Assembly: GCF_000716435.1 (NCBI RefSeq)
Contig: NZ_JNWO01000002.1
Coordinates: 496,001 to 560,000 of the forward strand
Direction: 5' to 3'
DNA length: 64,000 nt
Source of the DNA: Streptomyces xylophagus
GTDB lineage: Bacteria; Actinomycetota; Actinomycetes; Streptomycetales; Streptomycetaceae
The translations under genes and the position numbers were made by a program. The stretch's first letter is position 1. Every line of letters begins with the position of its first letter. Shown in pieces: positions 43,103 through 52,658 of this stretch. The notes below the pieces were generated by a model. The model was not told the origin of the DNA. It worked only from the letters and a program-made list of their open reading frames with translations, and did not search any database.

Positions 43103-44368
43103 ATGAAGACACGCCAACTGCCGGTCCTGATCGCCGCGTTGACGGCCGGCGCCCTGCTGGCAGCTTGCAGCGGCGGCACCAAGGCCGGGGGATCCGGCGG
43201 CGGTTCGAAGACCCTGACGCTCGCCTCGGTCGACCAGGGCTCGGTCGAGGACGTTGTCAAGGCCTTCGAGAAGGCCAACCCGGGCGTCAAGGTCCGCTAC
43301 ACCACCAGCGGCGCCGACCAGTACCAGCAGCAGATCCGTACCCAACTCGCCTCGGGTACCGCGCCCGACGTGATGTCGGTCTGGCCCGGCAACGGCAACC
43401 CGGGCGCCACGGTCGTGCTCGCCAATCCGGGCTATCTGCGCGACCTCTCGGACCAGCCCTGGGCGGCGAAGATGCCGGACGCCATCAAGACCGTGGCTCA
43501 GTACAAGGGCAAGACGTACAACGCGATCTTCGGGCAGAACGGCATCGGCGCGGTCTACAACCAGCAGGCCATGGCGAAGGCGGGACTGACCCCACCCGAC
43601 ACCTGGACCGATCTGCTGGCCTTCTGCAAGGCCGCGAAGGCCAAGGGAACCCCCGCCTTCGCACTGGGCAACCAGGACAACTGGGTGACCCAACTCGTCC
43701 TGTACGCACTGGTCGCCACCACCGTCTACGGCCCCGACCGCGCCTTCGACCAGAAGATGCAGGCGGGCCGGGCCACCTTCGCCCGGTCGCAGTGGGCCAC
43801 CGCCCTGGACAAGTACCTGACGATGGAGAAGACCGGCTGCTTCCAGAAGGACCCGCTGGGCACCAACTACGAGGCCAGCCAGGCCCTCGCCGCCTCCGGC
43901 AAGACCCTCGGCATCATCCAGGGCAACTGGGTGATCGCCCTCCTGAAGGGCAAGAACCCGCAGGGCACGTTCACGCTCAAGGCGCTCCCGGCCACCGACG
44001 ACCCGTCCCAGACCCTCATTCCGGCGGCGGCGGGCGCCGGCTACGGCGTCAACGCCAAGGCGAAGAACCCCGAACTCGCCCTGAAGTTCGTGAACTTCGT
44101 GATGTCGCCCGAGGGCATGACCCTGTTCGTCAAGAAGCAGGGCGGCCTGCCCTCTCTGCCCGACACGGGCTACTCCGTGGACCCGTCGCTGGCCGAGCTG
44201 TCCAAGTTCATCGGGTCGGACCGCACGGTGCCGTTCATGGACCAGCTGTGGCCCAACGCCAAGGTCCAGCAGACCATGCTCAGCGGCCTCCAGGAGATCT
44301 TCAGCGGTCAGTCCACGCCCGAAAAGCTCCTCGACGAGATGGACGCCGACTACAAGGCCGGCTCCTGA
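43103..44368 (+). CDS. Sugar-binding lipoprotein of the ABC importer
   Basis: A 421-residue family 1 solute-binding protein. The signal ends in lipobox LLAAC (residues 18-22), followed by a Gly/Ser linker and KTLTLASVDQGSVEDVVKAF. AGGGGGA precedes the ATG. It is third in the operon after the two permeases and should capture the sugar at the cell surface. The next gene, a secreted rhamnosidase, suggests the ligand is rhamnose or a rhamnosyl oligosaccharide; that is inference. Confidence 0.92.
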   Translation: MKTRQLPVLIAALTAGALLAACSGGTKAGGSGGGSKTLTLASVDQGSVEDVVKAFEKANPGVKVRYTTSGADQYQQQIRTQLASGTAPDVMSVWPGNGNPGATVVLANPGYLRDLSDQPWAAKMPDAIKTVAQYKGKTYNAIFGQNGIGAVYNQQAMAKAGLTPPDTWTDLLAFCKAAKAKGTPAFALGNQDNWVTQLVLYALVATTVYGPDRAFDQKMQAGRATFARSQWATALDKYLTMEKTGCFQKDPLGTNYEASQALAASGKTLGIIQGNWVIALLKGKNPQGTFTLKALPATDDPSQTLIPAAAGAGYGVNAKAKNPELALKFVNFVMSPEGMTLFVKKQGGLPSLPDTGYSVDPSLAELSKFIGSDRTVPFMDQLWPNAKVQQTMLSGLQEIFSGQSTPEKLLDEMDADYKAGS

Positions 44369-44401
44369 CCAACCCCCCCCAACACCCGAAGGGATGACGG
44401 T

Positions 44402-47400
44402 GTGAGCAATGCACCCCACAGCAATGCACCCCACCATGCGGACGGCACGAACCGTGAGGGAATCCGCCGTAGAACCATGCTCCTGGCGACGGCCGGCGCG
44501 GTGCCGGTAGTGGCCGGGGCCGTGGGCGGCTCCGCCGCCGCGCAGGCGGCACCGGGCCGCCGCGCGGACGCCGCGGTGACCGGACTGACCGCGGAACACC
44601 GCGCTGACCCCCTGGGCGTGGACGCCGAACGGCCGCGCTTCGGCTGGCACATGCGGTCCGCCTCGCGCGGGCGGAGCCAGGGGGCGTACCAGATCCTGGT
44701 GGCGAGCTCACCGGACAGGCTGACCGCCGGTCGCGCGGACGTCTGGAACAGCGGCCGCGTGCGCTCCGCCGATTCCGTGGCCGTCCGCTACGCGGGCAGG
44801 GCGTTGAACGCCTCGACCCGCTACCACTGGACCGTCACCGTCTGGGACGCCGAGGGCCGTCCGGTCGGTACGGCGCCCCCCGCCTTCTTCGAGACCGGCC
44901 TCATGAGCACCGACGGCGTCGGCGGATGGGCGGGCGCGCAGTGGATCGGGATGAAGGGGAAGGTCCCCAACTCGGCCGGGGCGCCGATGCTTCGGAGGCA
45001 CGTGGTGCTGAAGAAGGGGGTGCGTGAGGCGCGGCTGTACGTCTCGGCCCTCGGCGTGTACGAGGCCTACGTCAACGGTCGTCACGTGACCGTCCCGCAG
45101 GACGACGGCACCACGATCGAACTGCTCCCCCCGGGCTCGACGAACTACGACGCGCGCGTCAACTACATGACGTACGACGTCACGGACCTCGTGACGCGAG
45201 AGCGCGCGGACGTCACCCTCGGGTTCGTCCTGGGCAACGGCTGGTACAACGGCCGTATATCCGACGGCAGTACGTACTACTCGGCGGCCGGCAACGCCCT
45301 CGCCGTCAAGGCCGAGCTGCTGATCCGGTACGCCGACGGGACGTCGCAGACGGTCGTCACCGGGCCGGACGGCGGCTGGAAGGCCACCGACACCGGCCCC
45401 TACCGCGCCGACGACATCTACGACGGCCAGACCTACGACGCCCGGATGGAGCTGCCGGGCTGGGCCGTGCACGGGTTCGACGACTCCGCCTGGTCGGACG
45501 TGGAGCGGGTCGCCTTCGACGGCAAGTTCCCGGACGCGCGGCTCCTCGCGTACCCGGGCGAGACCGCGCGCTTCATGGACCGCTGGGACCGGCGACCGCA
45601 GTCGATCACCGTCGCCACGGGGGTGACCGGGCAGGACGGCAGCCCCAACGGCAGGGGACGCATCGTCGTGGACCCCGCCCGGACGGTGACCGACGCCGCG
45701 AAGGCGGCCTCCGCCCCGGTCACGATCGGCAGCGGCGAGACGGCCGTCTTCGACCTCGGCCAGAACATGGTCGGCGTGGCCCGCTACAGCCTGCGCGGCC
45801 CCGCCGGAGCCAAGGTCGAGTTCAGGTTCGGCGAGATGCTCAACGACGACAGCGCCGGCGCGGACGGCCCCGAGGGCTCCCTCTATCGGGCCAACCTCCG
45901 CAGCGCCAAGGCCACCAGCACGTACGTCATGAAGGGGGACCGGCACGGGGAGACCCACCAGGACTCGCTGACCTTCTACGGCTTCCGGTACGTGTCCGTC
46001 ACGGCGACGGACACCGTCACGATCACCGGTCTGACCGGCAAGGTCGCCACGTCGGCGATCCGCGAGATCGGCACCCTCACGACCAACGATCCCGACATCA
46101 ACCAGCTTGCGAGCAACATCCGTTGGGGCCAGCGCGGCAACTACCTCTGGGTACCCACCGACTGCCCGCAGCGCGACGAACGCCTCGGCTGGACCGGCGA
46201 CACCCAGATCTTCTCCACGACCGGTCTGTACAACGTGGACGCCGGGATCTTCCTCAGCCACTTCCAGGACACGGTCGTCGACTCCCAGGCCATCTACGGT
46301 ACGGACAAGGCCCAGTTCACCGGGGTCGCTCCCACCGGACGTTTCAACTTCCCCGGTGGCGGCAGCGGTTGGGCGGACGCCGGTGTCATCGTGCCGTGGA
46401 CCGTGTGGCAGATGACCGGGGACGCGACCGTCGTCAAGGACAACTGGCCCGCGATGACCCGCTACTTGGACTGGATCCAGGAGCAGACCGGCGACACCTA
46501 CGCCGGACAGGGCTCCCTCACGGGCGACTGGCTGGGGCCCCAGAAGACCAGCGCCCAGCTGATGAGCGACGTCTACTACGGCTACAGCACCCGGCTGATG
46601 GCACAGATGGCCCGCGCGATCGGCAGGATGGCCGAGGGAGAGGTGTACGACCGGCTCTTCGGACGCATCAGGCAGGCGTTCATCACCAAGTACCTGAGCA
46701 CCGAGGGCGGCACGGTCACGGTCAGGTCCAGTCTCGGCGACGCCTCCCCGATCGAACCGGGCTCCGACCCCAACCAGAAGACGGAGGACAACAGTCAGAC
46801 GGCGCTGCTCTGGGTCCTCAAGCTCGGCTTCTACGAGACGGAGGCCCAACGCCGCACGCTCGTGGGCCTGTTGGCGGACAACATCGGCAACGACGCGGCC
46901 TACAAGGCCGCGCACCCGAACAGCAGCCGGGTCAGGTACGCCGAGAACACGCTGTCCGTCGGCTTCCTCGGCGTCAACGTCCTCGCCCCCGTCCTCACCG
47001 ACGAGGGGCGCGCGGACCTGGCGTACAGGCTGCTCCACCAGGACGCCCTGCCGTCCTGGCTGTTCTCCGTGCGGAACGGCGCCACCACCGTCTGGGAGCG
47101 TTGGAATTCCTACTCCAGGGAAGACGGGTTCGGGCCGGTCAGCATGAACTCCTTCAACCATTACGCCTACGGCGCGATCATGGAGTGGATGTACGCCTAC
47201 ATGGCCGGCATCGCCCGAGACCCGGACAGCCCCGGCTTCAAGCACTTCGTCCTGCAACCCCACGTCGATCCCACCGGCAGGATCACGCAGGTGTCGGGCT
47301 CGCACGAGTCGCCGTACGGCGAGATCAGGAGCGAGTGGAAGGTGGAGGACGGAGGCGGGAGCCTTGTGTACGACGCGCTCGTGCCCGCCAACAGCGAGGC

Positions 47401-47557
47401 GACGCTGCGACTTTCTGCCGTCTCCGCCGATGCCGTCCGCGAAGGACGGACTCCGCTGGCCCGAGTGGACGGGGTGCGTCTCCTTGGCCACAAGGACGGC
47501 GTGGCCTCGTACCGCTTGCCCTCGGGCCGATACCACCTGACCGCTCGGCTCCGCTGA
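44402..47557 (+). CDS. Secreted alpha-L-rhamnosidase, GH78 family
   Basis: A 1051-residue enzyme. A twin-arginine signal (IRRRTMLLATAGAVPVVAGA) ends near AQAAPG at residue 50. The N-terminal beta domains start with TGLTAEHRADPLGVD, the usual GH78 opening. The (alpha/alpha)6 catalytic domain has DCPQRDERLGWTGDTQIF near residue 585, with the general-acid Glu in DERLGWTGD, and later MNSFNHYAYGAIMEWMY. It removes terminal rhamnose from glycosides or polysaccharides outside the cell. GTG start with GAAGGGA upstream. Downstream of, and probably co-transcribed with, the sugar importer. Confidence 0.93.
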   Translation: MSNAPHSNAPHHADGTNREGIRRRTMLLATAGAVPVVAGAVGGSAAAQAAPGRRADAAVTGLTAEHRADPLGVDAERPRFGWHMRSASRGRSQGAYQILVASSPDRLTAGRADVWNSGRVRSADSVAVRYAGRALNASTRYHWTVTVWDAEGRPVGTAPPAFFETGLMSTDGVGGWAGAQWIGMKGKVPNSAGAPMLRRHVVLKKGVREARLYVSALGVYEAYVNGRHVTVPQDDGTTIELLPPGSTNYDARVNYMTYDVTDLVTRERADVTLGFVLGNGWYNGRISDGSTYYSAAGNALAVKAELLIRYADGTSQTVVTGPDGGWKATDTGPYRADDIYDGQTYDARMELPGWAVHGFDDSAWSDVERVAFDGKFPDARLLAYPGETARFMDRWDRRPQSITVATGVTGQDGSPNGRGRIVVDPARTVTDAAKAASAPVTIGSGETAVFDLGQNMVGVARYSLRGPAGAKVEFRFGEMLNDDSAGADGPEGSLYRANLRSAKATSTYVMKGDRHGETHQDSLTFYGFRYVSVTATDTVTITGLTGKVATSAIREIGTLTTNDPDINQLASNIRWGQRGNYLWVPTDCPQRDERLGWTGDTQIFSTTGLYNVDAGIFLSHFQDTVVDSQAIYGTDKAQFTGVAPTGRFNFPGGGSGWADAGVIVPWTVWQMTGDATVVKDNWPAMTRYLDWIQEQTGDTYAGQGSLTGDWLGPQKTSAQLMSDVYYGYSTRLMAQMARAIGRMAEGEVYDRLFGRIRQAFITKYLSTEGGTVTVRSSLGDASPIEPGSDPNQKTEDNSQTALLWVLKLGFYETEAQRRTLVGLLADNIGNDAAYKAAHPNSSRVRYAENTLSVGFLGVNVLAPVLTDEGRADLAYRLLHQDALPSWLFSVRNGATTVWERWNSYSREDGFGPVSMNSFNHYAYGAIMEWMYAYMAGIARDPDSPGFKHFVLQPHVDPTGRITQVSGSHESPYGEIRSEWKVEDGGGSLVYDALVPANSEATLRLSAVSADAVREGRTPLARVDGVRLLGHKDGVASYRLPSGRYHLTARLR

Positions 47558-47586
47558 TCTGTTGACGCCTGACCAGCGGGTGCCGG

Positions 47587-48537
47587 TCAGACAGGTGCCG
47601 ACATCACGAAGCGGCCGTGTCCATCGGGGGATGCGTTCAGGACGCTGGTTGGACACAATGATCGGAAAAGACTGACAAGGGAAGGTGTGGGGCGGGTGGG
47701 ACTCGAACCCACGGCCGACGGTGAAGCGCGTGAGTGAGAAGTCGGACGGTTGCTCCTGCGGGTAGCGGTCGTTGAAGTTCTCCACTCTGACCAACTCCAG
47801 CTCGTTCGCCGCGCAATGGTCTTGTATCCACCTGACGGCGGCGTGGCGGCATCATCTTGGCTCCGCCCGGCCAGCGCGGCCAGGCCGAGGAGTTCGGAGT
47901 CCGGCTGGGTCTGCGCGCCGACGGCCCGGGTGCCTTCCGACTGCCGTGCGCTGCGGGCGAAGAGGACAGCAAGGCCGTCGTGCCAGACAGCCTCGGGGAC
48001 CTCCAGCGGGGTACGTACATCGAAGGCGATGGCGCGGGGGACGGCAGCCATGATCGACTCGGCCTCGGCCCGCATCATCTCGGGTAGCACGCTGGTGTAG
48101 GTGTCGGAGGTGATCTGGCGCGAGGAGTGGCCGAGCTTCTCCTGGACCACCTTGATGCCGTTCCCGGCGAGCAGAGACATGGTGGCGGTCAGGTGGCGTA
48201 GGTCGTGGAGGGGGACCGGCGGCAGACCGGACAACTCGACGGGACGGGTGAAGCGTCGGGATATCCAGTCGGGGTGGAGCGCCTCACCGTTCTCCTGCGT
48301 CCACGTCCGCCCGGTCTCGACGTAGGTGTCGCCCCACTCCTGGCGCTTGCGTTCCTGTTCGGCGCGGAAGCTGACGAAGGTGTCACCGGACTCAAGGCTC
48401 AGTGACAGGGTGCGGACGCTGTCGGCCTTCGGCGCTTCGCCGTACGGCTGGTAGGCGAACTCCACGATCTGCTTGGAGATCCGCAGCCGGAGTGCGTCGG
48501 TGCTGACCTCTGTCCAGGGGATCCTCCCGGACTCCAT
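47587..48537 (-). pseudogene. Truncated tyrosine integrase remnant
   Basis: The middle part has the C-terminal catalytic half of an actinobacterial tyrosine recombinase: PLHDLRHLTATMSLLAGNG (H-x-x-R box), VVQEKLGHSSRQITSDTYT (GH box and nucleophile Tyr), then MRAEAESIMAAVPRA. The DNA-binding domain and the first catalytic Arg region are missing; only KQIVEFAYQPYGEAPKADSV precedes. Upstream in the same frame, TSGTMGHMESGRIPW recalls an XRE recognition helix, so the frame seems to join fragments of different genes. The distal end also decays into low-complexity sequence. Confidence 0.72.
47688..47721 (-). other. 3' half of a tRNA gene, probable integration (att) site
   Basis: Read on the minus strand, the segment runs from the 3' side of an anticodon stem through a T-arm (GTGGG-TTCGAGT-CCCAC) to the acceptor strand CCGCCCC and discriminator A. 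No D-arm or 5' acceptor strand is present, so it is not a working tRNA. This is the usual form of the att copy left where an integrative element entered a tRNA gene, and an integrase remnant lies beside it. The tRNA may be a CAU type, from the 12-mer shared with 24.6 kb. Confidence 0.75.
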
Positions 48538-48733
48538 GTGCCCCATCGTGCCGGAGGTTGCGGGCAGTTGGCCGCGCCGCCCGGTGTAGGTCCCGTGCGA
48601 TATGCCGTTCTTCAGCAGCCCCACCGACCTTGCGGAGTATTTGGCGAACTGATTGTCGAGGGTTTCCGGTGGCATGGCGGCAGTTCGTCGGCTGTCACGG
48701 GAATTTCCTGCACGGCGTTCAAAGGCAGAACGT

Positions 48734-48765
48734 GAGTTCCCGCGCGGAGCTGCTCGCGGGAACTC
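48734..48765. terminator. Strong hairpin (11-bp perfect stem)
   Basis: GAGTTCCCGCG and CGCGGGAACTC pair perfectly around a 10-nt loop. There is no T tract, as is usual for Streptomyces terminators. The stretch 48540-48884 around it has no gene I can support and is probably element debris. Confidence 0.4.
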
Positions 48766-48884
48766 TCCAGCGATGGCCTCGTGTCTCGCCCTCAACGGCC
48801 CATGCCGGGATCGCTGTCTGAACTTGATCGGGTGATGCGGGTCGGTTTGGTCCACGTCTGAAACTGTCGAGCAGGACTGCCTGG

Positions 48885-49304
48885 TCAGACCGTTGCCAGC
48901 GACACCTCGGTCGACTTGATCAGCGCGACCACCGGCGAACCGGTCCGCAGACCCAGGTCACCGACCGCGTCCTTGGTGATCGCGGCGGTCAACTCGCCCC
49001 CGTCGACCGTGACTTTGACGACGGCCATCGCCCCGCCGGTGGCGACATCGCTGACCGTGCCGGGCAGCTGGTTGCGGATGGACAGCCCCTCCACCCGGCT
49101 CGTGGCGAGCGCGACCTCGGTGGACTTCATCATGGCGCGTACGGCCGTACCCTCGGCGAGCCCCAGGTCCTTCACGGCCTCCAGCGTGATCGCCGCGGTG
49201 AGGTCCTGGCCGCCGTCGAGGCGCACCTTCACGGTCGCCATCACCGCGCCCGGCGTGACGGCGGTGACGGTGCCGGGAATCTGGTTGCGGATGCTCAAGC
49301 TCAT
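48885..49304 (-). CDS. Molbindin with two Mop (TOBE) domains
   Basis: A 139-residue protein with two tandem Mop repeats: SIRNQIPGTVTAVTPGAVMA at residue 4 and SIRNQLPGTVSDVATGGAMA at about 72. Each ends with the Lys-Ser-Thr-Glu-Val turn (MMKSTEVALAT and LIKSTEVSLAT). Such proteins store or buffer molybdate in the cytoplasm as oligomers. The ATG at 49304 starts directly before the first repeat. No molybdate transporter is adjacent. The molybdoenzyme at 23.6 kb and the MOSC protein at 52.7 kb are the only other Mo-related genes in the window. Confidence 0.9.
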   Translation of the reverse strand: MSLSIRNQIPGTVTAVTPGAVMATVKVRLDGGQDLTAAITLEAVKDLGLAEGTAVRAMMKSTEVALATSRVEGLSIRNQLPGTVSDVATGGAMAVVKVTVDGGELTAAITKDAVGDLGLRTGSPVVALIKSTEVSLATV

Positions 49305-49626
49305 GACGGAACGCCTCACAGAGAAAAGTCTCGATTGCCGGATTTATTACTGACTGTGCGTCCACAAGCTAGTCGCTCCGGCCGCGCTCGTCACAGACCC
49401 CGTCGCATCCGCCACCTGAGAGTTTGCTTCGGCCTGGCAAATCGGAGGAACCCGCGAACAGGGACGTCGACCGTCGGCATCCCGCCGTTGCGCCGGAGGT
49501 ATGCGCGCATGCCGAGGCTGCGAAGGAATTGAACTGGCACATGCGAGGTGACCTGGGCCCTTGGTCTCGTATCCGCGTTTCGGTTCAGCCGTCGCCCGGG
49601 TACGGTCGTGCGGGAGGTGGTGGCCC
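49305..49626. other. Gene-free gap between molbindin and GATase/methyltransferase fusion
   Basis: 322 bp with divergent transcription. On the minus side, TAATAAAT about 40 bp from the molbindin start is an A/T-rich -10 candidate. On the plus side, GGGAGGTGG is the ribosome-binding site of the fusion gene. I see no further structured element. Confidence 0.5.
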
Positions 49627-50904
49627 GTGATCCAGATCGTGGAGCACGCACCGCAGGAAGGCCCCTACGCCATCGGCACCGCGCTCGAGGCGGCCGGGCT
49701 GCCGACCCGGGTCTGCCGCACCTGGGCGGGCGATCCGGTGCCGGAGACAGCCGACGACCTGGTCGGCCTGGTGGTGATGGGCGGGGCGATGGCCGCCTAC
49801 GAGGACTTCCCCGGCCGTAGCGCGGAACTGGTGCTGTTGCGCGCCGCACTGGAGGCCGAGGTCCCGGTGCTGGCCGTGTGCCTCGGCGCGCAGTTGCTGG
49901 CCGTGGCGGCGGGCGGTGCCGGCCGGCCCGGCGAGGGCGCGCAGATCGGCTGGGCCGACGTACGGATGACGGAGGCCGCGCAGGCCGACGTCCTGTTCGG
50001 GGCCGTTCCCGAGCGGCTGCGGGTGCTGCACTGGCACGGCGACACGATGGACCTGCCGGCCGGGGCGACGCTGCTGGCGTCCTGCGACCGCTATCCGGTG
50101 CAGGCGTTCCGGGTCGGCGGCTCGGCGTGGGGGATGCAGTTCCACCTGGAGGTGGACGAGGCGGCGGTCGGCGCCTTCGCCGACGCGTTCCCGGAAGAAG
50201 CGGCCACCGCCCCCGGCGTGGTCGAGTCCGCGCCCGCCGAACTGGCCGCGCTGGCCCGCCACCGCGACGGCGTCTTCAAGCGCTTCGCCGCCTTCGTCGC
50301 GGAGCGGGCCGAGCAGACGGCGACACGAGCCTTCTTCACCCGGCGAGCGGCCACGTGGGAGCGACGGTTCGCCGGCGACGGCCCCCGGTACGCGGCGGCC
50401 GTCGACCGGATGGAACTCCGCCCCGGCCGGCGCGTCCTGGACCTCGGCTGCGGCACCGGCCGCGCTCTGCCCGCGCTGCGCGCCCAGGTCGGCGACGCGG
50501 GCCTCGTCGTCGGCATCGACCTCACGCCCGCGATGCTCACCGCCGCGCTCCGCGAAGGCCGCGACAAGGACGGGCAGTTACTCCTCGCCGACGCCTGCCG
50601 ACTGCCGTTTCCGACAGGGACAACGGACGCGATCTTCAGCGCGGGCCTTGTCAACCACGTACCCGACCCGGCGACAGCCCTGCGCGAATGGGCCAGAGTC
50701 ACCACCCCGGGCGGCACCCTGCTCCTTTTCCACCCCTCCGGCCGCGCCGAACGCGCCGCCCGCCACGGCCGCCCCCTCGACCCGGACGACCCCCTCGCCG
50801 AGGAGAACCTCCGCCCCGCCCTGCACGCGGCGGGCTGGCACCTGACCTGCTACGAGGACGCCCCGCACCACTTCCTTGTCCGCGCGTCACGCAATGCTGG
50901 ATGA
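49627..50904 (+). CDS. Glutamine amidotransferase-like domain fused to SAM methyltransferase
   Basis: A 425-residue two-domain protein. Residues 1-180 are a class I glutamine amidotransferase with full triad: Cys85 (AVCLGAQLLA), His173 and Glu175 (MQFHLEVDE). Residues about 230-425 are a class I methyltransferase with motif I RRVLDLGCGTGRALP (268-282), DACRLPFP and VNHVPDPATALREWARVTTP. GGGAGGTGG supports the GTG at 49627. There is no frameshift or stop between the domains, so the fusion is real in this sequence. Ammonia from glutamine could be used on the same substrate that is methylated, but no substrate is known. Confidence 0.88.
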   Translation: MIQIVEHAPQEGPYAIGTALEAAGLPTRVCRTWAGDPVPETADDLVGLVVMGGAMAAYEDFPGRSAELVLLRAALEAEVPVLAVCLGAQLLAVAAGGAGRPGEGAQIGWADVRMTEAAQADVLFGAVPERLRVLHWHGDTMDLPAGATLLASCDRYPVQAFRVGGSAWGMQFHLEVDEAAVGAFADAFPEEAATAPGVVESAPAELAALARHRDGVFKRFAAFVAERAEQTATRAFFTRRAATWERRFAGDGPRYAAAVDRMELRPGRRVLDLGCGTGRALPALRAQVGDAGLVVGIDLTPAMLTAALREGRDKDGQLLLADACRLPFPTGTTDAIFSAGLVNHVPDPATALREWARVTTPGGTLLLFHPSGRAERAARHGRPLDPDDPLAEENLRPALHAAGWHLTCYEDAPHHFLVRASRNAG

Positions 50905-50925
50905 GCCACCGAGAGGACTGAAGAC

Positions 50926-51684
50926 ATGACCCAGGTCACGGGGGACACCGACTACGGCCTCGTCGGCGCCGCGTACACCCGCATCCGCCGCACCGACCCT
51001 CGCATCGCAGCCCTGGTCCACGCGGCCCTCGGCGACGCCCGGACCATCGTCAACGTCGGTGCGGGCGCGGGCAGTTACGAACCTCTCGACCGCCACGTGC
51101 TTCCCGTCGAACCGTCCCCGGCCATGCGCGCCCAGCGCCCCGCCCATCTGGCACCCGCCCTCCACGGCGTCGCCGAACACCTGCCCTTCGACGACGACTC
51201 CGTGGACGCCGCGATGGCCATGGTCACCGTGCACCAGTGGCCGGACGCCGAGGCCGGACTGCGCGAGATGCGGCGCGTCGCTCGCGGTCCCGTGGTCGTG
51301 CTGACCTTCGACGGCGACGAGCTGGACCGACTCTGGCTGATGGACTACGTCCCCGAACTCCGGGTCGCGGAAGCCGCCCGCTACCCGGCCGTCGACACCA
51401 TCACCCGCACACTCGGCCCCGGCACCCGGGTCCGACCGGTGCCGGTCCCCATCGACTGCGTGGACGGCTTCACCGAGGCGTACTACGCCCGCCCCGAAGC
51501 CTTCCTCGACCCGGCCGTACGCCGGGCCCAGTCCGCCTGGACCTTCCTCGAACCCGGCGTAGAGGAACGCGCGATGGCGACGCTCGCCGCCGACCTGACC
51601 TCCGGGGCATGGGACGAGCGGTACGGCAGCCTCCGTACGCGGCCGGAATTCCACGGCGCGGTCCGCCTGATCGTCAGTCCCTGA
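50926..51684 (+). CDS. Class I SAM-dependent methyltransferase
   Basis: A 252-residue methyltransferase. Motif I is IVNVGAGAGSYEPLD (about 42-56), followed by VEPSPAMRAQRPAHL, GVAEHLPFDDDSVDAAMAMV and REMRRVARGPVVVLTFD. It begins 21 bp after the fusion gene with GAGAGGA upstream, so it is probably its operon partner. It has no acceptor-specific feature I can identify. Confidence 0.9.
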   Translation: MTQVTGDTDYGLVGAAYTRIRRTDPRIAALVHAALGDARTIVNVGAGAGSYEPLDRHVLPVEPSPAMRAQRPAHLAPALHGVAEHLPFDDDSVDAAMAMVTVHQWPDAEAGLREMRRVARGPVVVLTFDGDELDRLWLMDYVPELRVAEAARYPAVDTITRTLGPGTRVRPVPVPIDCVDGFTEAYYARPEAFLDPAVRRAQSAWTFLEPGVEERAMATLAADLTSGAWDERYGSLRTRPEFHGAVRLIVSP

Positions 51685-51906
51685 CCTCAGCACCGGGCAC
51701 GGCGGGAGTGAGCGGTCCGTGGCACGGCGGCAACCGAGAGCGCGGCGCGCGGCAGAAGGCGGACGAGGGGCCGGTGCCCGTGAACCCGCTGCCGGTCCGG
51801 CAGGTTCCGCTCGCGCGGGCCGCCGCGCCGACCAGGGCCGATGCCAAGAGAGTCCGCCGTACGGAACGCCGTTGCCGAGGACGATCTGGCTGACTAGGTT
51901 CGGCTC

Positions 51907-52596
51907 ATGGCTGACGACGAACCCACGCGGGCCGCACGCCTGCTCGATGCCCAGGCCAAGGCCGCACTGCTCTTCGCGGAGATCGAGGAGCGCGGGCTCG
52001 TGGCGCCCGGCGAGGGGGAGCGGGCGGTCAGCGACCGGGTCCGCGACCTCGCGAACGAGATGTTCGGCACCACCAGGCACTGGCACAAGCGGATCGTGCG
52101 CTCGGGACCGAACACGCTCAAGCCGTACAAGGAGAACCCGCCGGACCGGCTGATCGGCGCGGACGACATCGTGTTCGCCGACTTCGGGCCGATCTTCGAG
52201 GAGTACGAGGCCGACTTCGGCCGGACCTTCGTCCTGGGCGACGACCCGGTCAAGCACCGACTGCGCGACGACCTCGCCAAGGTGTTCACGGCCGGCCGGC
52301 GCTTCTTCGAGAACACCCCGGACATCACCGGCCGGCGCCTGCACACCGAGGTCTCCCGCCTTGCCGACAAGGCGGGTTGGGAGCTCGGCGGCTGGCATGC
52401 CGGACACCTGGTCGGCGAGTTCCCGCACGAGACGATCGAGGGCGCCCATGTCGAGTCGTACATCACCCCCGAGAACGACACCCCGCTGCGCCGCACCGAC
52501 AAGGCGGGCCGCACCTGCCACTGGATCCTCGAGGTCCATCTGATCGACCGCGAGCGGGAGTTCGGGGGCTTCTACGAGGAACTGCTCACCCTCTGA
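51907..52596 (+). CDS. M24 family metallopeptidase-like protein
   Basis: A 229-residue pita-bread-fold protein of the M24 (Xaa-Pro aminopeptidase/methionine aminopeptidase) family. Metal ligands fit Asp92 and Asp103 (VFADFGPIFEEYEADFG), His167 (GWHAGHLVGEFPHE), Glu209 (WILEVHL) and a Glu at 224-225. It lacks the N-terminal creatinase domain. TAGGTT ends 6 nt before the ATG, so the mRNA is probably leaderless. Confidence 0.87.
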   Translation: MADDEPTRAARLLDAQAKAALLFAEIEERGLVAPGEGERAVSDRVRDLANEMFGTTRHWHKRIVRSGPNTLKPYKENPPDRLIGADDIVFADFGPIFEEYEADFGRTFVLGDDPVKHRLRDDLAKVFTAGRRFFENTPDITGRRLHTEVSRLADKAGWELGGWHAGHLVGEFPHETIEGAHVESYITPENDTPLRRTDKAGRTCHWILEVHLIDREREFGGFYEELLTL

Positions 52597-52658
52597 CGGC
52601 GGTTGGCGCTTCGAGAAATCCACTGAGGTGGCGGCGGACCGGCGGCCATAGTTGATCC

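Noticed and set aside
47688..47763. A complete tRNA on the minus strand
   Set aside because: The T-arm and 3' acceptor strand are present but the upstream sequence has no anticodon loop, D-arm or matching 5' acceptor strand.
44708..47794. A 1028-codon open frame opposite the rhamnosidase
   Set aside because: Fully antisense to a gene with clear GH78 motifs; composition is Val/Gly/Arg-rich and without domain signature.
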